Below the pieces are notes generated by a model. The model was not told the DNA's origin. It searched no databases and saw nothing but the letters and a program-made list of their open reading frames with translations. Made by a program: the position numbers and the translations under genes. Below are positions 16,837 through 24,639 of a stretch of DNA of 64,000 nucleotides, in pieces (the first letter of the stretch is position 1; each line of letters begins with the position of its first letter). This DNA comes from a bacterium (GTDB taxonomy: Bacteria; Desulfobacterota; Binatia; Binatales; Binataceae). The stretch spans positions 1-64,000 of the forward strand of contig JADBKU010000020.1 of assembly GCA_014896235.1 (NCBI GenBank), read 5' to 3'.

Positions 16837-17622
16837 TCAGGGCGAAACCGTGATGATATTTGTGCCGATTTCGAGACCCGGCGCGACGCCGAGCGCTACC
16901 GTCTGCGCGCGCTGCTTGTCCACCGGATTCGAGACCGTGCCGCTCAGATAGACGGTCTTGCCAATTACCTTGGCTTGCACCAGCTTCAGGCCGGCCTGCT
17001 GCAAGGCCTGATTGATTTTGATCTGCGTCTGCAGCCAAACCAGCGTCTGTGTCGAAAGCGCGTTGATTACCTGCTTGACCCCGCCGACGTTCCGGGCGAC
17101 ACGCTCCGCTTCGGCCTTGGTCTTGTCGTCGAACACGGTTCCGCGCAGCACCACCACCCCCGGCCGCGTCACTTCCACCGAGACATCGCTGAAGCGGGCA
17201 TCGGAATGCATCGCAAGCTCGACCTTCGAGCGCAGCACCCAGTCCGGCTGCGTCGCGGGCTTGCGATGCGCGACGTAACGACGTTTCGCGTTGCGCGCAG
17301 GCGTGGTCTCGGCTTCCGGAGCTTCCTTGATCGGAGCGGGCGTTGTCGTAAGCGTGGGCGCGGTGCTGGGCGTTCCTGCCGGATTGACCGGCGCCGCCGC
17401 GCTCGGCGGCATCGATTCCTCCGTCATCGCGGGCGTGCTTGCAGCCGCGGGAGAATTTTCAGCGCACCATCCTGATTTCGCGTCGATGAGCCAATTCAAA
17501 CTGGCTAAAACGGCGAACAGTGCAAGACTTTGTGTGAATCGGCGAATTCCTTCGATCCGAAGCGATCGCGTTCGAAGCTTCTCGCGGCCCGTATCGCGCG
17601 CCGCTATGGGACTCTCAGACAT
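16837..17622 (-). CDS. Exported protein with two BON domains
   Basis: 261 residues from the ATG at 17622 (a longer frame to 17991 runs under the OmpA gene and is a shadow). A basic N-terminus and a hydrophobic segment (RFTQSLALFAVLASLNWLI, about 28-46) form a signal or anchor, followed by a Pro/Ala/Thr-rich linker to about residue 120. The first BON domain (about 125-190) reads VLRSKVELAMHSDARF, VVLRGTVFDD, VKQVINAL; the second (about 192-260) reads QTQIKINQALQQAG, TVYLSGTVSN, GTNIITV. Double-BON proteins occur in the periplasm. The role is unknown. Confidence 0.75.
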   Translation of the reverse strand: MSESPIAARDTGREKLRTRSLRIEGIRRFTQSLALFAVLASLNWLIDAKSGWCAENSPAAASTPAMTEESMPPSAAAPVNPAGTPSTAPTLTTTPAPIKEAPEAETTPARNAKRRYVAHRKPATQPDWVLRSKVELAMHSDARFSDVSVEVTRPGVVVLRGTVFDDKTKAEAERVARNVGGVKQVINALSTQTLVWLQTQIKINQALQQAGLKLVQAKVIGKTVYLSGTVSNPVDKQRAQTVALGVAPGLEIGTNIITVSP

Positions 17623-17690
17623 AAATATGGCCAAGGTTCTGAAGTGACGGCGGCGGTTTAGAAAATCGCGCCTTTCAGAAGTCAAAGTTG

Positions 17691-17729
17691 CACGGCCGCG
17701 ATTCCCGTCAAGCGGGAATCGCGGCCGTG
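17691..17729 (-). terminator. Perfect 17-bp hairpin after the OmpA gene
   Basis: Arms 17691-17707 and 17713-17729 are exact reverse complements (17 bp, GC-rich) around a 5-base loop tcaag. The hairpin lies 54 bases past the stop of the OmpA-like gene and before the BON gene. It lacks a strong T run, so it may be a terminator, a processing barrier or a 3' stabiliser. Confidence 0.55.
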
Positions 17730-17783
17730 GCTGGGCTTGGACGCGGACCGGGATGAACCGGTCCGCGCGCGCCTGCGGCGCCG

Positions 17784-18440
17784 CTATTGGTCCGCCGGCA
17801 CCAACTCCACCCGCCGGTTCTCGGCCCGGCCCGCGGCGGTGCGGTTGCTCGCCACGAAATGGGTCTTGCCGAAGCCCTGCGGAATCAGCTGGCTCGCCGG
17901 AATCCCCTTGTCCTCCAGATACGCCGCCACCGACTCCGCACGCTTCTGCGACAAGCGCAGATTGTACGGCACCGAGCCGATCGAATCGCAATACCCGTTC
18001 ACGTACACCTTCACGTTCGGATGCGCCTTGAGCGTCTCCGCCGCCTCATCCAGCACCGGCTTGTCCACCGTGCGGATGTAGTACTTGTCGAAATCAAAAT
18101 GCACCCCGCGCAGGATGATCTTCTCCGGCGCCGGCGGCGGCGGAGGTGGTGGCGGTGGAGGCGGCGGCGGCGGAGGAGGTGGCGGAGGCGGCGGTGGCGG
18201 GGCCATCAGGTAGCCAATGATGCCGCCCAAAATCGCGCCGCCCACAATTCCCGCCGGAATCGCCGGCCAATTGTCGCTGTTGTCCGCCGCGAACACGCCC
18301 GCGCCGATGCCGCCCGCGACCGCCGCGCCTGTCGCCGCGCCCACCAGCGTGTACTGCCGCTGCTCGTCCGTCATCCCGCAGGCCGATACCATCCCCAGGA
18401 TGGCCACCCACATCAGGTACGTCCCTATTCTTCTTCGCAC
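17784..18440 (-). CDS. OmpA-family lipoprotein with glycine zipper and polyproline linker
   Basis: 218 residues. A signal ends MVSACG (lipobox Cys near 21), followed by a glycine-zipper segment (AATGAAVAGGIGAGVFA and AGIVGGAILGGIIGYLM), a run of 23 consecutive prolines (encoded by 18132-18200), and a C-terminal OmpA peptidoglycan-binding domain: VHFDFDKYYI, GYCDSIGS, NLRLSQKRAESV, NRRVEL. The usual GHTD is GYCD here. The lipid anchor would sit in the outer membrane while the OmpA domain grips peptidoglycan, with the proline rod as a spacer. It diverges from the CoA-transferase gene. Confidence 0.87.
   Translation of the reverse strand: MRRRIGTYLMWVAILGMVSACGMTDEQRQYTLVGAATGAAVAGGIGAGVFAADNSDNWPAIPAGIVGGAILGGIIGYLMAPPPPPPPPPPPPPPPPPPPPPPPAPEKIILRGVHFDFDKYYIRTVDKPVLDEAAETLKAHPNVKVYVNGYCDSIGSVPYNLRLSQKRAESVAAYLEDKGIPASQLIPQGFGKTHFVASNRTAAGRAENRRVELVPADQ
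18132..18200. repeat. 69-bp proline-codon (ccn) tract
   Basis: 23 successive Pro codons read on the minus strand, mixing CCG, CCA and CCT. The mixture means the tract is not a pure trinucleotide repeat, which lowers but does not remove slippage; the rod length may differ between strains. Confidence 0.85.
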
Positions 18441-18811
18441 CTTATTCCTCCCCCTGTTCGTCGATATCGACGGTTGCGGAGACAGGCGGCGACGCAGCCG
18501 GGGAAGCCATCGCCGACGCCAGCCAAGTGTGTCTACCGGTTAACTTGCTTCCATCGTTTCATGCGAAGCCGCCTTGCGCAGCTTTCGCCAGCAAAGGTCG
18601 CAGGGCGTCGTCACGAACGGCAATATACTGATTCGGGCATGTCGATTCAACGCAAAACAATAGCTACGCATGCAGGAATCTGCTTTGCCTTGCCAAGGTT
18701 TTTACCCGATCCAATCGCCCTCGGCGTCCAATTGGCCCGCCAGACTAGGCGCGGGCAGCCGATCTATGCGATTCTGCCGACCGCACCCGAAACGTCACCG
18801 GCGGGTCGAAG
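18441..18811. other. Divergent promoter region
   Basis: 371 bases between the OmpA-like gene (minus) and the CoA transferase (plus). No gene seen. It should hold both promoters, which I could not place with confidence. Confidence 0.5.
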
Positions 18812-20092
18812 ATGGCGCAGGAACTTGACAGCAAAAACCCCGATTTTTCGGGCATTATTCGCCCCGGCGACCATATCATTTGGAGCCAGGGATCGGGCGA
18901 GCCACAAACGCTAATCGAGGCGTTTATCGCTCAACGGAATCAATTTAGCCGTACGACCGCCTTTGTCGGCGGAATAACCTATACCAAGACGCTCAAGCCC
19001 GAACACGCCGACGCGGTCGATTTTGTCGGCTATGGCGCAATTGGGAACCTGCGCGCGCTGGCGCGCAGTGGCGCGTTGCGAACCATCCCGCTGCATCTCT
19101 CGCAGCTCGTACCTTATATCCAAGCCGGCACGATCCCGTGCGACGTCGTGATGTTGCAGGTCAGCCCGCCGAACGAACGCGGCGAGTACAGCTACTCGCT
19201 CACCAACGATTATCAGCAGGCGGCGATCGCGCGGGCGCGCGTGGTGATTGCGGAAGTCAACGAGCTGGCGCCGTGGACTTTTTGCGACGCCTACCTGACC
19301 GCCGATCAAATCGATTATATCGTGCCGGTCGCACGGCCGCCGGTGATGCTGGAAGCGCGGCCGATCGGCGAAGTCGAACGGGCGATCGCGCGCCACGTCG
19401 GCCGCTATATCGAGGACGGCACGACGATTCAGATCGGCATCGGCGCCATTCCCGACGCCGTGATGGCCGGCATCGGCGACCGCCGCGATCTGGGCATTCA
19501 TTCGGGGTTGATCAGCGATCGCGTCGCCGACCTGATCGAAAGCGGCGCGATGACCAACGCGCGCAAGCCGATCGATACCGGCGTTGCGGTCTCCTGCTCG
19601 TTGCTGGGAACCGCTCGCGTCTATCGCTTTGGCCACGAGAATCCCGCGATCAAGCTGTTCACCATGATGCGTACGCATCGCGCCGAAGTGCTCTCCCAAC
19701 TCGACAAGTTCGTCGCGATCAACTCCGCGGTCGAGGCCGACCTGACCGGACAGATCAACGCGGAGGTCGCCGGCGGCGTCTATGTCGGCGCAATCGGCGG
19801 TCAAGGCGATTTCGTGCGCGGTTCGCAGATGGCGGCGCGGGGGCGGTCGATAATCGCGATGCCGGCGACGGCGCGCGACGGCGCCGTCACCCGCATCTGC
19901 GCCCGGCTCAACGGACCGGTTACGACGGCGCGCGGCGACGCCGACGTAATCGTGACGGAATATGGCGCGGCGGAACTGCGCGGCCAGCCGATCGACGAAC
20001 GGATCCGCCGGATGATCGCGATCGCGGCCCCGCGGTTCCGCGACGATCTAGAACGCGAAGCGCGTGAAATCACGCGGCGCGGCGGCTGGTGA
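18812..20092 (+). CDS. Acetyl-CoA hydrolase/4-hydroxybutyrate CoA-transferase family protein
   Basis: 426 residues with the two-domain family I CoA-transferase fold: VSPPNERGEYSYS, TIQIGIGAIPDAV (CoA-binding glycine loop, about 205-217), AINSAVEADLTGQINAE (about 303-318), GGQGDFVRGS, and a C-terminal VTEYGAAEL. In 4-hydroxybutyrate CoA-transferases the segment after the glycine loop is H-T/S-E-M with the catalytic Glu; here it reads GIHSGLISD, so that Glu is replaced by Gly. I recall actinobacterial relatives sharing HSG, so this may be a real subfamily with a different mechanism or substrate. The NTF2-like gene follows after 36 bases and is probably cotranscribed. Confidence 0.8.
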   Translation: MAQELDSKNPDFSGIIRPGDHIIWSQGSGEPQTLIEAFIAQRNQFSRTTAFVGGITYTKTLKPEHADAVDFVGYGAIGNLRALARSGALRTIPLHLSQLVPYIQAGTIPCDVVMLQVSPPNERGEYSYSLTNDYQQAAIARARVVIAEVNELAPWTFCDAYLTADQIDYIVPVARPPVMLEARPIGEVERAIARHVGRYIEDGTTIQIGIGAIPDAVMAGIGDRRDLGIHSGLISDRVADLIESGAMTNARKPIDTGVAVSCSLLGTARVYRFGHENPAIKLFTMMRTHRAEVLSQLDKFVAINSAVEADLTGQINAEVAGGVYVGAIGGQGDFVRGSQMAARGRSIIAMPATARDGAVTRICARLNGPVTTARGDADVIVTEYGAAELRGQPIDERIRRMIAIAAPRFRDDLEREAREITRRGGW

Positions 20093-20128
20093 GCATCGCA
20101 GCGAATATTCAATCCGAGGAGCCCTTCA

Positions 20129-20569
20129 ATGGCCGAATACGAAAAAATCGCGCAGGAAGTCGAAGCCTTCTATCGAAGCTATATCGACGGCTTCAATCGC
20201 GAAGATATCGATATCGTCATGCAATCTTTCGATTTGCCTTTCGTCGTTATTTCCGGCGAACAGGGCGCCTCCGTCTGCTCCAGCGAGGCCGACCAGCAGC
20301 GCTTTTACACGCGCATGATGGGCGCGATCCAGGAACAGGGGTGGGCGAGATCGGGCGTCGATCAGTTGCGCGTATGGCCGCTTGCCGAACGGCTGGCGAT
20401 CCTGTTGGCAGACGTGACGCGCTACCGGCGCGACGGCTCAGTGATGGCGAAGCTGCGCGCTTTCTACAACGTTCGCAACGACGGCAAAAACTGGAAAATT
20501 GTCTCCTTGAGCGAAGCCCGCGCGCCGTTTATGGGACCGGGCGATCTTCCGCGTCCGGCTGACAGCTAG
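20129..20569 (+). CDS. NTF2-like (SnoaL-type) small protein
   Basis: 146 residues. The opening helix EVEAFYRSYIDGFNREDIDIVMQSF and alternating strands through WKIVSLSEA fit the NTF2/SnoaL cone fold used by small isomerases, hydrolases and unassigned ligand-binding proteins. No catalytic dyad can be assigned. It has a Shine-Dalgarno-like gagg before the ATG. The stop codon TAG coincides with the first base of the MITE-like element, so the original C-terminus may have been changed by its insertion. Confidence 0.6.
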   Translation: MAEYEKIAQEVEAFYRSYIDGFNREDIDIVMQSFDLPFVVISGEQGASVCSSEADQQRFYTRMMGAIQEQGWARSGVDQLRVWPLAERLAILLADVTRYRRDGSVMAKLRAFYNVRNDGKNWKIVSLSEARAPFMGPGDLPRPADS

Positions 20570-20720
20570 TGTGGCGCCTCGCAAATAACTTCACGAAGGT
20601 GGATTGCCGGGTCTGGGCCCGGCAATGACGAACAAGGCCGTCATGCCCGGACTTGATCCGGGCATCCAGGCAGCGCCCAGCCGAGGTGCGATGTATAAAC
20701 TTATTTTCGGGACGTCACAC
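20569..20720. mobile_element. 152-bp MITE-like element with terminal inverted repeats
   Basis: The left end (from 20569: gtgtggcg, then aaataactt) and the reverse complement of the right end (from 20720: gtgtgacg, then aaaataagtt) match at about 17 of 23 positions. Between them lie two REP-like palindromes and no coding frame. The same terminal pattern occurs alone at 15077. No clear target duplication is visible (flanks cta/cag). It looks like a non-autonomous transposable element. Confidence 0.55.
20601..20668. repeat. Pair of REP-like palindromes
   Basis: Units at 20601-20629 (ggattgccgg ... ccggcaatgac) and 20640-20668 (gtcatgcccgg ... ccgggcatcca) lie in opposite orientation, a typical REP pair. 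They belong to the same family as 5763-5792 and 50618-50645 and sit inside the MITE-like element. Confidence 0.65.
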
Positions 20721-20824
20721 CAGAATTTCTTTGACATTCGGGCAGTGGGCGATCATTAATTAGAAAATCAAACAAGCGGTTGGCGCCAGGGGAAGCAATC
20801 GCCGCTTGCCGGAGGTTCGGGGAC

Positions 20825-21946
20825 ATGCCAACGGTTCAAATCAAAGACGAGGCGCGCATCGGCACGGAGGCCAAAATCAAGTTGGAACCCTCCGCTTACC
20901 TGGAAAAGCTTTTCAAAACCGGCACGCCCGACCTCGGCTGGATGAATGAGCACGGCGAATGGGGCGTACGCGCCAAACCGGGCAATCTTGGATTGCGCCT
21001 GAAAGATATCGAGATCGGCAGCTACGGCGTGATTCCCAAACACGGCGGCGAGCATTGCTCGATGGCGCCGCGCGGATCCTTCGTGCCCAACGATTTGCCG
21101 TCGCTCGGCTTTACCCTCAACGAAAAGGCGGAATGCTGGGCGGACAACGCGATGGAGCTTTACGAAGAGGCGGTGGCCCGCCAGTGGAGTTCCGCCCGCG
21201 ACATTCCATGGGATGAACTGAAACCGTTGCCCGACGATCTCGAGCGGGCGATGTGCCAGCTTTGCACTTTCCTGACCGAAGTCGAATTTATTGCCGCGGA
21301 CGCGCCAACGCGCTGGATGAGCAAAATCAACCAGGATTTTCTGGAAGTGAAGCTCTTCCTGGCGACGCAGGCGATGGACGAGGCGCGCCATACCGATGTT
21401 TTTCGCAAGCGCGCGCTGGCGAACGGCGGCGGCCTCGGCAAAGCCAGCAAGCTCAGTGAATTGAGCCTGAAGCGGATTTTCGATTCGCCCAGCTTCTCGG
21501 CGCAGACCGCGCGCCTGCATCTGCTGGGCGAGGGCTTCGTGCTCACGATGTTCCGCCAGGGCGAGTTTATCGCGCCCAGCCGGGTCGATCAGGAAATTTT
21601 CCGGCGCTGCATGCAGGACGAATCGCGTCATGTCGGGTACGGCACGATGCATCTGCGGGCGCAATTGAAGGAACGGCCGGACCTGGCCGAGGAAATCCAC
21701 GAACAGCTCGACGACGCGGAAACGATCCTGCTGCAGCTTTTCAGCGTGCCGGAATCGGTCGAGCCGATGGCGATCCTGCTCGGCGGCGGCATCAAGAATT
21801 TCGACAAAGGCATGGAATTGCAGGGCAACCTCTGGCGGCGCATCGTCAACGAATATCTGCAACGCTGCGATTCCGCGGGGTTGGACCGTCGTCCGCGATG
21901 CCTGCTGCCCACCGATTTCAGCAAATTGTTCAACGCGACAGCGTGA
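20825..21946 (+). CDS. Di-iron ferritin-like protein (RNR R2-like oxidase family)
   Basis: 373 residues from the ATG at 20825, which has ggagg 12 bases upstream; an upstream in-frame ATG at 20780 lacks such a site. A helical bundle carries the expected carboxylate/His ligands: ELYEEAV (about 111-117), FLTEVEF (Glu152/Glu154), QAMDEARHTDVF (Glu186, His189), GEGFVLTMF (Glu236), and QDESRHVGYG (Glu266, His269). Two E-x-x-H motifs of this spacing define R2-like di-iron carboxylate enzymes. It lacks the C-terminal features of a true class I RNR small subunit as far as I can see, so an oxygenase or N-oxygenase role is equally likely. Coupled to the next gene. Confidence 0.75.
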   Translation: MPTVQIKDEARIGTEAKIKLEPSAYLEKLFKTGTPDLGWMNEHGEWGVRAKPGNLGLRLKDIEIGSYGVIPKHGGEHCSMAPRGSFVPNDLPSLGFTLNEKAECWADNAMELYEEAVARQWSSARDIPWDELKPLPDDLERAMCQLCTFLTEVEFIAADAPTRWMSKINQDFLEVKLFLATQAMDEARHTDVFRKRALANGGGLGKASKLSELSLKRIFDSPSFSAQTARLHLLGEGFVLTMFRQGEFIAPSRVDQEIFRRCMQDESRHVGYGTMHLRAQLKERPDLAEEIHEQLDDAETILLQLFSVPESVEPMAILLGGGIKNFDKGMELQGNLWRRIVNEYLQRCDSAGLDRRPRCLLPTDFSKLFNATA

Positions 21947-22377
21947 TGACCAGCTTTCCCGCGCCGGAATGGTTTCTCGCCCTCGGCCGCATGATGGCGG
22001 CCGAGGGCGAAGTTTTCCGCCGTCTTGGCTATGCGGAAGTTCGTTTCGTCGTGCGCGTGCTTGACGACGACGGCAAAGTCGAAGCGGCGACCGCGGTCGA
22101 GATCGACGGCTATGCGCTAACCAACGCATTTAATCTCGACGGTAAGCCGTTTGACGCGGACTTCGCGATTTGCGCGCCGCGGACGGTATGGTCCGAAATG
22201 CTTGAGGATATCGCTCGCGAGGGGCGCGCATCGCTGCGCCATACCCTGAGTTCGCTGGCGCTGGTGGGCGAGCATCTCTGGCTTGAGTCCGACGATCAGC
22301 TCCGCGAAGACAAGTTTTATCGCTACAACCAGACGTTGCAGGAATTGTTCAATTTGTCGGCGCGACTGCCGCACTGA
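21946..22377 (+). CDS. Uncharacterised partner of the di-iron protein
   Basis: 143 residues starting at the ATG that overlaps the TGA of the di-iron gene by one base (TGATG), so translation is coupled and a functional link is likely. The pattern is mixed alpha/beta: VRFVVRVLDDDGKVEAATAVEIDGYAL, a mid helix WSEMLEDIAREG, and a C-terminal helix KFYRYNQTLQELFNLSA. I do not recognise a family. No signal peptide or membrane segment. It could be a substrate-delivery, scaffold or sterol-carrier-like protein; nothing in the sequence decides. Confidence 0.7.
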   Translation: MTSFPAPEWFLALGRMMAAEGEVFRRLGYAEVRFVVRVLDDDGKVEAATAVEIDGYALTNAFNLDGKPFDADFAICAPRTVWSEMLEDIAREGRASLRHTLSSLALVGEHLWLESDDQLREDKFYRYNQTLQELFNLSARLPH

Positions 22378-22487
22378 CCGGCTTCCGTCCGCGCCGCCAG
22401 ACCGAAACCCTTTTCGACCAGATCGAACCGCGCGAACGCGCAACGCTCGCGCCGCAACGCGCGCTTCGAGGCGCAGGAGAAAATCAC

Positions 22488-23367
22488 ATGGACATCGGAT
22501 TTCTTGCGGCGGCCACGGCCGAAGCCGGTGACATCGCTGAAATCGCGCGTCAGACCGAAGCGCACGGTTACGAATCGCTCTGGATTCCCGAGCATCCCGT
22601 CATTCCAATGGAGATGCGCACGCCGATGCCGTTCACGGAGAACGAAAAACTGCCGGAGCATTACGGGCGCTGGGGCGATCCGTTCGTGGCGCTGGCGGTG
22701 GCCGCGACCGTGACCAAAAAAATCAGGCTGGCGACCGGAATCTGCCTGCTTCCCGAGCGCGAGCCGCTGATCACGGCCAAGGCCGTCGCGACGCTCGATC
22801 TGGTCTCCAAAGGCCGCGTGGTGCTGGGGGTGGGCGCGGGATGGCTGCGCGAAGAGACCGAGGCGATGGGCGCGAACTTCGGCACGCGATGGCGCCGCAC
22901 GCGCGAAACCGTCGAAGCGATGAAGCTGTTATGGCGGGAGGGGCGCGGCGCCTACAATGGCGAGACGATTAAGTTTCCGCCGGTGCGATGCGAGCCGCGG
23001 CCGGTGCAGAAATCGGGACCGCCGGTGCTGTTGGGCGCGCATGGTCCAAAAGCGATCGAACGGGTGGCGCGGAGTTACGACGGCTGGATGCCGTTGCTGC
23101 AGGATCCGGCGCAGCTAAAACGCGACGTGGCGAAACTGCACGAGCTGGCGCAAACATGGCCGCCAAAACGTCAAGTTCGAGATTTCGCCGCTGGTTGAAC
23201 CGGGCGACGACGGCCTGTCCGCCGACGCGCTGCGCGCTTTCCGCGACGCCGGTGCGACCCGCATTGTTTTGTTGTCGCAAAAATCGGTCAAGCTGACTGC
23301 GGACGGTCATGCGCTCGATCTGATTCGGCGATATGCGCCGACCGTCGAGCGCGCCCGCGCGCTCTGA
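22488..23367 (+). pseudogene. LLM-class (F420/FMN) oxidoreductase with a frameshift
   Basis: TIM-barrel luciferase-like protein. The first frame runs from the ATG at 22488 for about 222 sensible codons (WIPEHPVIPMEMRTP, ATGICLLPEREPLITAKAVATLD, VLGVGAGWLREE, PPVLLGAHGPKAI). Near 23151-23154 the protein pattern moves to the next frame: HGRQNVKFEISPL and on to TGA at 23365-23367, giving about 290 residues in total. One extra A in gcgcaaacatgg explains the shift. It is either a recent inactivating mutation or an assembly error. F420 binding is suspected by family but not shown. Confidence 0.8.
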
Positions 23368-23394
23368 CGCGGCGGCCACAGGCGGCCGCTGGCG

Positions 23395-24523
23395 TTACGC
23401 CGGCGCCGCCTCCGCGCCCGATTTCCGAACGCCCATCAGGTAGGCCTCGATAAACGGATCGATATCGCCGTCGAGCACGGCGGCGGTATTGCCGATTTCG
23501 ACTCCCGTGCGATGATCCTTGACGAGTTGGTAGGGATGCAGCACGTAGGAGCGGATTTGGCTGCCCCACGCTATCTCTTTCTTATCTTTGCTGAATTTTT
23601 CCAATTCTTCACGGCGCTTGCGCTGCTCCAGCTCAAAAAGGCGCGCGCGCAGAATCTTCATGGCCATCGCGCGGTTTTTATGCTGCGAGCGTTCATTCTG
23701 GCAGGTCACGACGATTCCGGTCGGCAGATGGGTGAAGCGCACCGCGGAATCGGTCTTGTTGACGTGCTGGCCGCCGGCGCCGCTGGCCCGATACGTATCG
23801 ATCTTGAGATCGGCGGGGTTGATGATCACTTCGACTTTGTCGTCGATTTCAGGAAAAACGAAGACCGAGGCGAACGACGTATGGCGGCGCGCGTTGGCGT
23901 CGAACGGCGAAATGCGGACCAGCCGATGAATTCCCGCTTCGGCCTTGAGATAGCCGTAGGCGTACTCGCCCTCGACGGTGAAAGTCGCGCTTTTGATGCC
24001 GCCGCCGTCGCCCGGCTGAAGGTCGGCCAAGTCCGTTTTGAATCCGCGCCGCTCGGCCCATCGCAGGTACAACCGAAGCAGCATTTCGGCCCAGTCTTGC
24101 GCTTCGGTGCCGCCGGCTCCCGGATGGATCGAGACGATCGCGCCAAGCCGGTCGTACTCGCCGCCGAGCATCACCTGCAATTCCTGGCGTTCGAGTTCCG
24201 CGCGGGCGGCCTCGAGCGCGCTGGCGGTTTCACGGGCGGCCTCGGAGTTTTCGTCGCCCTCCTCTTCAGCCATCCCAAGATAGACGCGAGCGTCTTCGAG
24301 CGCGCGGATCAGCCGGTCGACGCCGTCGGTCTGCGCCCTGATCCGATCCTGTTCCTTGAGGACGGCTTGCGCGGTCTCCTGGTTGTCCCAGAAGCCGGGG
24401 CGCGTGGATTGTTCGCTGAGTTCCTGCTGCCGAGCGACTAGTTTGGGGACGTCAAAGACGCCTCCGCAACGCGTCCGCGCGCGCTTCAAAATCGGTCAAT
24501 TGCTGACGCATGTCGCTGAGCAT
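23395..24523 (-). CDS. prfB: Peptide chain release factor 2 with programmed +1 frameshift
   Basis: RF2 ends translation at UGA/UAA. The gene starts at ATG 24523 (or the in-frame ATG at 24511), encodes 23 residues (MLSDMRQQLTDFEARADALR then RRL), meets TGA at 24454-24452, and shifts +1 to continue as DVPKLVARQQEL for 352 more codons. Total about 375 residues, normal for RF2. Motifs: SPF anticodon-like tripeptide (VRISPFDAN), GAGGQHVNKTDSAVR with the catalytic GGQ, and IHPGAGGTEAQDW. Tools that ignore recoding would start it falsely at 24489. It follows lnt by 116 bases on the same strand. Confidence 0.95.
24451..24466 (-). promoter_or_regulatory. RF2 autoregulatory frameshift site
   Basis: On the minus strand the site reads CGGAGGCGTCTTTGAC: a Shine-Dalgarno-like GGAGG three bases before the CTT slip codon, an in-frame TGA, and a following C. 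The layout and spacing equal the Escherichia coli prfB site. When RF2 is scarce the ribosome pauses at TGA and slips +1 to make more RF2. Confidence 0.95.
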
Positions 24524-24639
24524 CGTCTGAATCGCTTCCTGCCGGTCCTTGCCGCCGAATAAAATCGCGGACGCGATCGTTTGCGTCCGGTTTTTATTTT
24601 GGCATAAACCGGCCGCTTCCGTAACCCATCCGCTAATGG

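Noticed and set aside
17623-17991. Extension of the double-BON gene into the OmpA region
   Set aside because: It lies in a different frame under the OmpA gene and the hairpin; the ATG at 17622 gives a normal export signal.
24455-24489. ATG at 24489 as the prfB start
   Set aside because: Codons between it and the slip site are in the wrong frame (MKRARTRCGGV); the frameshift reading gives the proper RF2 N-terminus.
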